The notes beneath the pieces are model-generated. The model had not been told where the DNA came from. It did no database searches and saw nothing but the letters and a program-made list of their open reading frames with translations. Positions 1 to 11,120 of a stretch of DNA of 64,000 bases are shown one piece after another. The stretch's first letter is position 1; each line of letters begins with the position of its first letter. Location: assembly GCA_003693705.1 (NCBI GenBank), contig RBZT01000146.1, positions 1 to 64,000 of the forward strand, written 5' to 3'. Origin of the DNA: Polymyxa betae (Eukaryota; Endomyxa; Phytomyxea; Plasmodiophorida; Plasmodiophoridae). The position numbers and the translations under genes were made by a program.

Positions 1-240
1 GCACATGATAACGAAAGTTATCAAGTTGAAAACCTCAAGGAATGTCGTTTAAATGCAGACACAAACCAACCAAAAGTATTAGTAGAATGGAGAGGTTTTT
101 CATCTGAAGAAGACTCGTGGGAGCCACTGAAGACACTATATGAAGATATTCCTGTGAGAGTAGAAAAGTATGTACAAAAATTAAAGTCAGAAGGCCATAA
201 ATTGGCTGATGAAGCATCTGGATTTTTGAAATCCAATTGA
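1..240 (+). mobile_element. 3' end of Ty3/gypsy (chromovirus-type) polyprotein: chromodomain, partial
   Basis: The reading frame is open from the first base to a TGA at 238-240. It encodes a chromodomain (VLVEWRGFSSEEDSWEP, the hydrophobic/aromatic cage pattern) followed by a short helical tail. Chromodomains of this kind end the integrase of chromovirus Ty3/gypsy elements, where they target integration to marked chromatin. Only the last 79 codons are in the window. Protease, RT and integrase core would lie to the left. A host chromodomain protein is possible, but the position at a gene end beside other transposons favours a retroelement. Confidence 0.7.
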
Positions 241-426
241 AAGTCAATAAATATATTCATGCTTTTATCCCAATGGATTTTAATGCGAATTATTTATTTA
301 GAATGAGTAAAGAATGGATAGAATAATGAGGTCCAGAAAAGTTGAAGATAGATGAACTAATCTCAGAAGAACCTTTTTACATGAAGAATATAGAAAGAAG
401 ATGATGGCTAGCCGAAGACAGAAGAC

Positions 427-514
427 AGATGGATGTAGACAGACGATCAGATGGATGTAGACAGACGATCAGATGACTGTAGACAGATGATCAGATGATG
501 ATAGACAAATGATT
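427..514. repeat. Four-copy 22-bp tandem repeat
   Basis: Two identical copies (427-448 and 449-470) of a 22-bp purine-rich unit beginning AGATGGATGTAGACAG are followed by two degenerate copies (471-492, 493-514). It lies in 241-796, a stretch after the chromodomain stop with no gene. The rest of that stretch is AT-rich and shows nothing else I can support. Confidence 0.85.
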
Positions 515-796
515 AATTAGATGACAGAAGACATATGACAAAAAATTGAAATCAAATGACTGACGATAGAGATACTTTTTGACCAAACCCTAAAACCCTA
601 CAACCCTGACAGTGATATACAGGTTTTCGAGACTAGACCAGGCCTCCTTAATTTTGGTATTTACCAAATTTAATAAAAATAAGCTAATTTTGGTACATTT
701 ATGGACCTTATTTTGTTTAATTTTGGCATTTCTGTAATGATCAAGGTTGTGCTATCTAAGCAACACGAAAAAGCCGAAATCCGTTTATTTCAGTTG

Positions 797-1619
797 TTAG
801 AGCTGATCAAACTGTTTAGCCTTCAAAACGCCTTCTAGTGAGATGTCTGATAATGACTCTCGATTCTCATTCTTCTCCCATCCCAAGACGGAAAAGTCGG
901 ATTCGACAGAAGAAGTATTCGGAAATACTGTAAACAAGGCCCCGGCAAACGACCGAAGTGTCGAGAATCGTCCATCAAGAGCGTTAATATTCCAGTGTTT
1001 CTCGAACGAATCACCGTCGCCACACTGCTGAATTGCCTGTTGAAATGCAGTGTCATTTTCGTAAGCCTTAAACAATTCCGTTTGCTCAGAGGTGATTCGA
1101 TGTAAAACCGTCGCGAAGCGTTCTCGGTATCTCACAAGCAGCGGACCGAAATCTCTGCCCCGTAACTTGGACAGGAAACTTGGAAACAGCGAAGGGAAAT
1201 CATCTTCGATCGGGCGATTTCCTGCGTCCCGCATCGTACAAATACGACTGACGCCATCTACGAACCCAGCGATTAGTTGTCCAACCTCTCTTTTCACCAA
1301 CAGCTGGTTGTCTTCAGACAAAGTTTCGACTATGTCATGAATCCACAGTCCTTGGTCATCCAAGAAGCCGGTGATAGATTCATATGATATTGTCCAATCT
1401 CCAAAGACTCGTTATCAAGCTTTGTTTCCAACTGCTCATGCGTCAATGGACCTTCCACTTCAGTCATCCTCTTTATGCGGTCAAGCATGCTGCAAATTTC
1501 CATTCTCTGCTGGGTCATCAACAGACTGAATTTTGCCTCGATCTGAAGCTTGAATTCGAAGAATTGCTACACCAGTTCGCTCTGGGCATAGAACCGTGAT
1601 CTTCCGACTTCGGATTCCG
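797..1619 (-). pseudogene. hAT-family transposase, C-terminal part, broken
   Basis: The minus strand encodes about 190 residues ending in a hAT C-terminal dimerisation region (FPNTSSVESDFSVLGWEK followed by SLEGVLKAKQ). Upstream coding sequence continues to about 1619 but is broken twice. A frameshift near 1380-1390 separates LDNESLEIGQY from YESITGFLDDQ, and a TAG lies in frame near 1567. No BED zinc finger or catalytic core is recognisable, so this is a truncated and decayed copy. Family assignment rests on the dimerisation motif only. Confidence 0.6.
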
Positions 1620-1770
1620 ATGTCTCGGGGGCATCTCCTTATTTGATAATTACACAGTAATAAAATGACAGACGGCATGGATCTAAGCTAGCGTCACTTA
1701 GAGGGTGGTTCAAGTAAAAAAAGTTAGTGTTTTCAGTCTCAGTGTTTTTGATCAGACGACTGCACGCAAT

Positions 1771-1789
1771 CGGTATAATCGTTATACCG
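1771..1789. repeat. Short perfect palindrome (8-bp arms, 3-base loop)
   Basis: CGGTATAATCGTTATACCG is a perfect inverted repeat about 120 bp upstream of the Harbinger transposase start. It could be a subterminal transposase site, but I see no matching terminal repeat on the other side. Confidence 0.5.
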
Positions 1790-1911
1790 ACAAAAGATCA
1801 GAATATTGGAAACACTAAGAATCTTCAGTCACACTCGGCCGCTGAGATACCGACGATATTCGCTGATTAAACCGACCCTTTATTTACAATTTCTTGTGTT
1901 TGCAATTGAAT

Positions 1912-3011
1912 ATGGAGTCCTTCAACGATGCCGAGGATCGCGTGATATTGGCTGCTGCACAAACATTGTTCGAGATGATAGTAGCTGTAGCCGGTGATGA
2001 TGGAAGACGCCATCGACGTCCTAGACAGATTGAAAAGGCAACCGTTCGCAACAACACTTGGGAAAATGTCGAAGCAGGGCCCAACGACGGATGGTATCGC
2101 GCGAATCTACAGGTGAATCGGGCGACGTTCAACCAAATTGTGGAAATGATCGAAGATTACGCCATTAGCGCTGAAATCCAAATGCCTGCTGCTAACGCTT
2201 ACGTTGATCTACGAAAGCAAGTTGCAATGACGCTGAAGTATCTTGCTCAAGAATCAGGATTTCAAGACACGGCAACAATCTTTGGGGTTGTAAGTAAAGC
2301 AACGACGATAAGGGCGATCAATAGAATTTTAGACATTTTGTATACTCTATCTCCTTCGGTCATCAGGTATAGGTTTAATTCCGAGTTTTAATCGTCTTTG
2401 AATAAAATCCATAGTTTTCCTAAAACCGAAGAAAAATGGAAAGAGATAATGGAAGGATTCTACCAAACGGAGAATTACCCTGGAGTCGTTGGGGTGGTTG
2501 ATGGCTCTCTTTTTGCAATTGAAAGGCCAACTGATTACGAAGGGTGCGTACTTTATTCGATGTTAAACACAAATCGTTCTTATGATCTTTTTCAGGTGGA
2601 TATGCAGGAAAGGGTTTGCTGCAGTTAATATGCAAGCGACGGTAGATCATAATGCCAAATTTATGGAATACTCTCTGCGACCAGGTTCGTCCAGTGACAA
2701 AAATCTCTGGTCGAAGTCCAGTCTAGGAAAGAATATCCAATCGATTCTTCCGCCTACAACGCATCTATTAGGAGATGCCGGATACACGATTTCGGAATAT
2801 TTGATGATTCCGTATCCCATCACCAACGACATGTCGGAGTCCGACAGACAGTACAATAGCTACCACTCAAGAACTCGCATTACTGTAGAGCGAGCATTCG
2901 GATTGTTGAAAGGTAGATGGCGCATTTTGAAAAAGAAACCAGTGAGTCAGCCACGCTAAGCTTATTATATCTTCATGCATGAAGCTACCATTGTGCCGGA
3001 ATATGGTCATG
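1912..3011 (+). pseudogene. PIF/Harbinger transposase (DDE_Tnp_4), introns retained, 3' end decayed
   Basis: Start ATG is at 1912. Exons 1912-2366, 2415-2543 and 2596-2941 join in phase across 48- and 52-bp introns. The DDE triad is visible: GVVDGS, HLLGDAGYTI and RITVERAFGLLKGRWR. Before it lies the usual helical N-terminal region. After the third exon the frame becomes unclear. A 43-bp intron would add a short tail (PLCRNMVMVC, resembling the family's VMVCAVLHN motif), but an in-frame TAG follows at once and the LHN motif is missing. I therefore call it decayed or non-autonomous. The Myb-like partner protein of this family is not seen. 3024-3352 holds no gene. Confidence 0.75.
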
Positions 3012-3352
3012 GTATGCACTGAATAGTCCCTCACTCCATTGCTGAAATGCACTAGCTCGAAGACACCATACAAAAGCACGAAAAATAATCAAAGTTGTTT
3101 AAACGGATCTTTGCAGAGAAACTAGTTTTTACGAGAGTGTTTGGCTCGAAAAACTGTAAAACGACGGTTTTGGCCTTGGTCGTTGCCAAGCGCACTCTAA
3201 CATTCAAAAAAACTTCTTAAATAAAAAAGATTGTGAAGGCCGGTATTTGAAACCAAATGAAGACTTTGTGGATAGATGACATAGCACGATACTTTATGAA
3301 TTACTGGAAAAAAATTATAGAGGACGTATAGGTAACCCAAGGGCCAACGACT

Positions 3353-5440
3353 TCAAGGATTTTTTGATGATCTGTATAAAGCCTGATAAGCAGCTGCAGT
3401 AAATAAATATGCTGGTCCTGTCTTAGCCAATGCTGGTAAAATGCCTTTATAAAGACCTTGTAATCCCTCACGCTGAACTATAGTATTGGCAATATGTGAC
3501 ATAGAGCGTAATGGTTGCTTTTGTAATAATCCTATCTGCATACATCGTGATATAGTACGAGCTGGATATGTTGCTATCAAACTTGTCATAAAACTTAATA
3601 ATCCACCTAATTCGGGTCGAAATATTTGTGTCAGATGTGGCTCAGTCAATAAATGCATTGATATAAATGTTGTAGCGCCCTAAAACCAATACAGTAAGTA
3701 GCATGGGATGGCATGCAATATGGGACATACGAGGACATGGGGCAGTACACCCCGGGACAGGCCCGGTATAAGTCCATGGATCCGGACAGAGTTCCATAGG
3801 TAGCGAGAGATGCCGCCGGGCGCCGTACTGGCCGCCATCTGGGTCTGAGCAACATCTAACGGATAGGTAATGAGTGTTGCGAGTCCGGTGGCCATGATTA
3901 GAGAGGAATACTGTCCCTGAGTGAGATGGTCATGATTACAGGTTATGAACTGGATATATGCATAAGGTAATAAGCGAGCTGTTAAGACAGATAATAAGAG
4001 CGGTATTACAGATCATTTGTTATATACACATGACATACCTAGATTAGCTGAATGTCCTTTATATAACTGTTTAGTTATATTATGAGAGTTTCCATTAACC
4101 TGCTGTCTAATCTGTAATGTCTCTATAGGTCCAATTACAGTACGTCCAATAGCAGTAGCAATGAATGCAGGTATTAGATTTGGATATTGACAGTGACGAT
4201 CTTGATTTCGACATGTAAATAATAGACCAATTGATTCAAATCCAGGTAATAATGATACAGCCCAATACATATCAGATGTATGGTCAGCATGTACAGATAC
4301 TTTTCTATGTCCATCATCTATATAATATGCAGTACCATATCGAAATTGGGCCAGTAGCCAATCTAGAATAGGTACAGAATGATTATGATGTGTGGACTTA
4401 GTCTCTGGCCTGATTTTCAACTCAATACATGTTGTGAATAATGGCTGACCATTGCGACATATTTGTACCAACTGCTGATTCATACCCAAATAGAACATTA
4501 AATAACGATCATGAACTGAGACATGATCATTACGAACTCGATCTATATTGATATTGGCCTGTGCTTCCATACTCTCAATATATTCGTTAGCCATTAATTC
4601 CTCATCTCGACTACGACAATATGCAATAAGATTCTGTATGAAGGCCAGATTCAGCTGTTCATGCCCTAATAAGATATCACTCTCATCTAATAATGGAGAG
4701 ATGCCCATCTTCAATATAGTAGATATAACAGCTTGAGCTCGTGATAGATCATCATTGAAATGATTAGGTTTAGATACAGGTAGACTAGATGAAGAAATAC
4801 ATTTCAATAACATGAGATATAAACGACCATCTTGCAGGTCTGTACTGAAATTTGTCATTCGAACTGATGTCGCTGACAATCTATCATTAACCCAGTTAAT
4901 AACCAACTGCTTATGTTCATCTAATGATTGCTTCTGTCTTGGAGATCGGTTTAATCCAGTACGTATTCGTAATTGTCGATCTAGAAGTTGCCATAGTAGA
5001 CCTAGAACTAGACTGACATGATGTCTGGCATCAATTAGATCCTTATCTCCAATATTGACCACAACTAATCCCATATTGACAGCTGCATCAATATATAAAC
5101 GCTGATTGGCCTGCATTTCGAATGTGTTCAATGGCCTTCCTTTCATCTTTGTACTGATAATCTTATGTAATGGAATACTATCAGGTGCAATTGATCTAAT
5201 AAATGCACAGTGAAGAACACCATCACATACTTTATCCAGTAGATCAATATCATCAATGCGAATAGGTAATAAATCAGCAACTAGGTCATCATGTGCTAAC
5301 TCATGGTTCAAATGTCGTGCTAGACCTTTAATCTCAGCAGAGACCAGATCCTGTTTCTGGGGTTTATCAGACTTTGGAGAACCAGAGACTAGTTTCTGTT
5401 CTAACTCGGTAATTAGACCGACATGGTCAGATAACGACAT
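3353..5440 (-). CDS. Tandem calponin-homology (fimbrin-type) / SLC25 mitochondrial carrier fusion protein
   Basis: Exons 5440-4039, 3978-3731 and 3679-3353 give 658 aa in phase (introns 60 and 51 bp). Residues about 60-165 and 178-275 are two CH domains laid out as in a plastin actin-binding domain (CDGVLHCAFI, LVLGLLWQLL; INWVNDRL, NFSTDLQDGRLYL, LNLAFIQNLI). A linker of about 140 residues follows. From about 420 come three carrier repeats with variants of the PX[DE]XX[KR] signature: GPIETLQIRQQ, YPLDVAQTQMA and YPARTISRCMQ. The last repeat also carries LYKGILPA. The CH domains, linker and first carrier half-repeat share one uninterrupted exon, so this is not two genes merged by a guessed splice. 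No targeting peptide is apparent. The transported substrate cannot be inferred. It follows Raptor in tandem with 145 bp between them. Confidence 0.88.
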
Positions 5441-5585
5441 CTCTCTATCACCAAGATATCACAGCACGAGTCGTTGTGAAAGACCGATATTTTGTAAGTA
5501 CCTATTGTATATGATATCTACTGAAATCATAGATGGATACCATGAATACATAAATAGATATATTGATTAGATAATAGATCAATAC

Positions 5586-8500
5586 CTACATAACAATTAG
5601 CTGTAATATATAATATAATAGATCAGATAACCTATTAGGAATATGCTCATGAAATAGAGGTATGTGCTTATCATTAGATCCAATAGCTAATATTGGATAT
5701 CGTTCATGGAATGTGAGACAGTTGACATTGGCAATACGTTGACCCAAAAATCCATCATAATGTCGTATGGTGTTCAATACTGTACCGCTCAATGTTCCAA
5801 TCTAAGACAAATTAATTTCCTGAATATAACTTCAATATAGATTACAACATTGATGGATTGCTTCACAGATGCGCCTGCATACAGATTTCCACATTCACTG
5901 ATAGCGAATGTTCTCCATCGATCCGATTTCGAGCCAGATTTTGAGCCCTAAACACAATCAATGATTGTGATGGAGATAAACGATAGAACCTGAAATGAAT
6001 GCAAGATTTTGGTTGGTATACGGAGATCTGAGATATGAATAAAACCTCGATCTGAGCATGATACTAATAATGGAGATGATGTATGATGTTGACTATATAC
6101 GCCAATAATATCATCATCATGAACACATAGTGACTGAATCTGTTCATTTGCAATTAGATTCCGAGCAACAGTACCAATATCGGTCAAGAATTACGGCATG
6201 CTGGCCCAGGCGAACATCATTGAGCTGAACGTGACGGTCATCATGTGCCGTAAAGACGATATTATCACCATCCGAGCACAAAGATCGAATCCCGTCTCCG
6301 ATCATCTCACAGAAGCAAAGCTCATGGTTTAGATCCCAAACCTAAGTGGATCAGTATTATGAGCGCTGCAATCTTGTTCATTGGCATACGGTTATGATAC
6401 CTTAATCGGACTGGATCTGGACCCAGATATCAGTCTCAACTGATTGTGTTGCCACTCGGTAAATAGATAATCATGATGAGAAGCATTCATTGTCGGATAC
6501 GCGACAAAGGCCGATCGCATCATGATATCGTCTGGTGCCATACTGGACCAAATTCGAATAGAACCTGAGACCTAAATTAGAGCAAGCAGTAGAGTTTGAA
6601 TTGGATCAATACCATCATTAGATGCTGCTGATATCAGCGAACTGTGCCTTGGATTAATCAACACCAATGAAGTGATCTCTGATTCTGAGAAACAATCAGC
6701 ATAAAGAAAGAAAGCGAGGTAGAGAGAGACCAGACCTGGTTCGTTGCCATTATTAAAGATAGGACCGGTGTGCATAGAGTTGTAATTAAAAAGACAAATA
6801 CGACTGGAATCGGTTGCAAACAGGACAGGTTCGTACGGATGCAGTTTCATGTTGGTCGTCGTATCGAACGGAGATGTCAACAAAGCAATCTGTGTCAGGT
6901 TCAATCAGGAATATAATTCCAGCAGCAGAAATTTGGGGCCCGAACGCAATGGTTCAAATCACCAGCTTTATCGATTTTTAATGCTTCGTTATCGATTCGA
7001 TCATACCGATGTTGACGGGCGAAACGACTGCACTGGGATAGATCACCTGCGATATGAAACTTTTGATGTTTGATGCAATAGCTCGGTAACAATTAGATAC
7101 ATGATAGATACGACATCTCATCATCAGCACCATACAAACGAGATCGTTGATCTGAAGATCGACGAATCAAGTCAGAAGAAAACTATCGAATTAAGCTTAG
7201 CTGTTAATGAGAAAGCATAAAGAAATCAGATTCGGTATACCTGGAATAATGAGGACTGAAACAGATCTGCACTGGGTTCATGATACGACCAGGTCTCATT
7301 TTTCTGTATTTGATATGAGCAGAATCCGGCAAACAATAATATTGAAATGGTGTTACGTCATTTGATCTGCCTGATACAACTTGACATAATCTTAACACAA
7401 ACCTGTCATCAAATAGTGGTTAACAGGAATTCAATTCCTACCTTTGAGCTAATTGTGATACAGCAGAAGCAGGATCCTGACATGCGCATTTCAAAACGTT
7501 CATTAGAAATATTCGTTCCACTGTAGAATGAGTTAAACACACACAGGTCAATAATCGCAAGTGATTGCAAGTTGTACTTTGAAGTTCGTCGTCAGTGTCA
7601 TCTTGTTCCTGGGACTTCATGAAGGCATCCTGGTAACGGGAAGAAGGATCAGTACGGCAGAGAAATATGATCCCAATACCCATTACAAGCTGATCTTGGA
7701 TGAGAGCAGCGATGCAATGTATAAGCTGCACTCGCACTAGAACACAGATATCTTTAACTAATACAGAGAGTTTCTTCACCATTTCAATATTCACAGATAT
7801 CAACTATATTCAGAATAAGCCTAACAGGCAAATCTGATCTCAACCAATCATCAAACATCAACTTGTAACGATTTGTGAAAAATCAAAGCTGAAAATAGGA
7901 AAGAGATGAAATACGAAAGAGCAGTACGTGGCGATCAGAGATAGGATTGGGATCATGTCTTGATAGAAACATAGTAATAGCATAAAGAGCTGAAGCTCGG
8001 GTCTAACACAATATGTAAGTGTCACTTATTGATATAGTTAAGAGAGACATTAAATGGATATTTACCAATGGAAGTTGATCATTTAGTGCAATATCTATCA
8101 CCATATGAACAGCAGTCATACCATAGAGTTCATTAAAGATAAGGCCTAACTGCCTTCCATTACTATTAGATCTCCATACATTGCCCAGACACATCAATGC
8201 CATATGTCGAGCTAATGGACTCTCTGATTCGGATCCCGACAACTTATTCAGTAATAATCCGAACCCATTCGCCGATAGAATTGCCATCTGGCCTAAAATA
8301 ATTCGCTCGTTAATCAGTGCTTGACAACTTGAGACAATCGCATCTGACCCGGATGATAATTATCAGCAATAGCAGCCAGAACGAACAGAGCCAACGATCT
8401 TTGTAATGGTGATGATGATTGTGATGATGCTGCAGATATGAAATATAAATGATATTGATCCTTCACCAGCTCACGTTGACACGACTAATAGAAAAACAGC

Positions 8501-10598
8501 AATCAGCTTCACAATATTTGCCAGAGGTTGATCAGCGAAATTGACAGCGGAACACGAAATATGGAAATAGTTACCTGATCCAGGGCGATAATCTTGGCCC
8601 AAATAAAAACCAAGACGTTCCTTAACTCATGTGTTGGACTCTGTAATAACTTAAGTATGTATGGAAATATGCCAACAGAGAGAGCCTATAACATGATTAG
8701 AAAGAGATATGAATAATACGAAGAGAATATGAGACCTGATTAACAGCCCATGGTCCCATATCAATAAATTTAGCCAATAACTGCAGAGCTCGTAATCGAT
8801 GCGTCTGACTCAATAGTACCTAGAACTCACTATATCATTACATCGCTCAAAGCTGTCCTATGGTCCATTCCAGACCTGCAGTACGACCGGTAATTGCAAT
8901 GGCCGTTTCGATTCGGATCCGAGATCAAGCCAGATTTCGAACGCTGCCAATTGATCGGTAAAGAACGAACTGGACTAAATCGGATATTAAGAGCGTTATT
9001 GCAGCGAGAAGTGGAACCAAATTAGACCTGAAACGTGAATTGTTCGGGATCTTGAAGGTATCGACGTGTTTGTATACAGGCCCAATCAGCAATAAGATCC
9101 CATTGTTGCCACATACAATGTTGTGATGTCTCAGGTAGAGATGGTTGAGATATGGGATGACAGCCGAACTCTTGCATTAAACGACAAGCTAACAGATAAT
9201 TACGGAACTGAGACGCCACTAAAAGATCTTGACGAAATAATCGTTGAAATAAAGCGCAAGGTAATGATGACCAGGCGATGGCTGCTCAAATTACAATCAG
9301 AGCCACAAACGACGTTAAACAGCAGTGTACGAACTATCAGTGACGGCTGTAAAAATCCAGTTTAATTCGCCAATTGGAGTTTTACGATCGTTCGGTTGTC
9401 CAGGAATTTGATCAATCTGCGAATATTTAAGTAAGTAGAATGACTACCAAGAAAGCTTTACAACGCATACTTGCTCAAAAGTGATTTGACGTAAGAACGG
9501 TGGTGTAGTGAAGAGAAACCATCGTAATGCCATCTGTATCTATAGACAGTCGATAATAAATGTGATTGCAAAGTCATAAGCACAGAAGAAAGAAACAAAA
9601 TAACGATGTCAAACGAAGGAAACACAATTATGGAATGACGAATACAGGCGTAGTAAGACATGAAGTGAAGACATCAGCAACACCAAGATCCGGATTCATA
9701 GGGATGTATTCCCCAGCTGAACCTATCATAAACATCTGTAACAGGTAGAAATAATTAATCAGTATGATTACAAGCTGCTAAAATAATGGTGTCATTCTGT
9801 AATGAAGATTCGGTCTCAGCTCGTTGATGTTCATAAGAAGCGAATGCAGCCGGTATCATACCAGCATTATTGCAATCAAATACGTAGATAGTAGGAGATT
9901 GTAACCATGATACAAGTTCGTATACAGAGAGAGGAACGTATTGTGTGTAGTTCTTGTTAAATAGCCAGATTTCACCATTATCAGTAGGACGAGGGACCCC
10001 ATGACCATTATAATGGAACAGAATACGTTCACCTTTCGATGAACGACGTAATGAGATACAGAGCTTCCGTATATCATCGACTGTCTGATCTAAACTGGTT
10101 ACATAACGAGCTCGTGGCTGCCATCTTTCATATTGCTGTTGTAATCTGAGGCCAATCTGCACGAAATTTCAATGAACCAGCATTTGATTTTTAAAGTTAT
10201 AAAAAATATATATATTTGTAGCCGACAAAGTTGGCAGTATCAATGTTCTAAATATAAAATCAAAGGAAAGAAGACAAGTGAATTATGAACCGTTGCAAGA
10301 GCCTTAGTAGCAGGTAATGATTTCGGGTCAATCCAGCATTGAAGTGTAGCAGTTGGATGTGATCGAAATTGATCAGGTGGATCTACTCCTATATTTAAAC
10401 ACATAATCAGCGCTACACTAACAGTTCTCATCTGCATAGCCGTTCTTCATTAATGCCAATCTAAATTTCAGAAAGTCAACGTACGCGCCCTTTCATTCTC
10501 CAATCGATAACCGAGCTCTGATCAAATTCATATAGGCCAGCAGCGAATAGATCATGATTGGCAGTGAAGGCAATGGCTTGACTGCCATCCTGGGTCAT
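5586..10598 (-). CDS. RPTOR: Raptor, regulatory subunit of TOR complex 1
   Basis: Raptor is the substrate-presenting scaffold of TORC1. The start ATG (10598) opens [12 protein letters not shown], then [14 protein letters not shown] and the caspase-like RNC domain, which keeps the His-Cys dyad ([19 protein letters not shown]). Armadillo/HEAT exons follow ([37 protein letters not shown]), then C-terminal WD40 blades ending [16 protein letters not shown] and [13 protein letters not shown]. Resolved exons: 10598-10485, 10431-10291, 10156-9772, 9722-9646, 9539-9471, 9416-9335, 9281-9028, 8974-8876, 8819-8736, 8685-8575, 8484-8349, 8292-8066, 8002-7928, 7803-7442, then 6889-6736, 6684-6613, 6564-6401, 6341-6195, 6139-5990, 5947-5846, 5801-5586. 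Phases agree on both sides. The poorly conserved linker at 6890-7400 contains exons I could not place. 10599-11120 is a divergent intergenic region facing the next gene. Confidence 0.93.
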
Positions 10599-11120
10599 TG
10601 CCCTGATATAGTCGGAAATCACAGCACTATTAATCCCGCATCAACACTACGTACAATGATAAACATCCTCCCGCCCTTCCTTACCTATACGATTTAGATT
10701 GCAAATTCAGCTTTACAATGTTCTGAAGTTTTTTAGTCGTTCTTACAAGCTCAGAACCTCATATTTTCTTTTGGAATCATCGCCCCCACATACAAGTTTA
10801 AAAGTAATAAGCTTTGAAAGTGAGTGATAATATTTTTTAGATTGTTGACATTCGACACAGCTATAATGAGTGTGTATTGTATACTGTGTAATATTTGGGA
10901 CAGGATGATCGAAAACTCAGATAGGCCTTATACAAGTCCATAATGATTGATTGAAGGACGAGGTATTGGATCTTACTCATTCCTATACTGAAAGTCAATG
11001 ACCTATTTATCAATGTGTAACATTATATCTGTACATACTGTAGTATTGCTCTAATAATGTTCAGCATTTTACTGTGAATATTTGACAGGACCACGGCATA
11101 CACATATGATAGATATATTA

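Noticed and set aside
3680-3730. In-frame TAG between the second and third carrier repeats, suggesting stop readthrough or a recoded TAG
   Set aside because: A 51-bp segment bounded by GTATGT and TTTTAG contains the stop, has a branchpoint-like TACTTAC and is a multiple of three. TAG also ends eIF4E and Ras in this window, so it is an intron.
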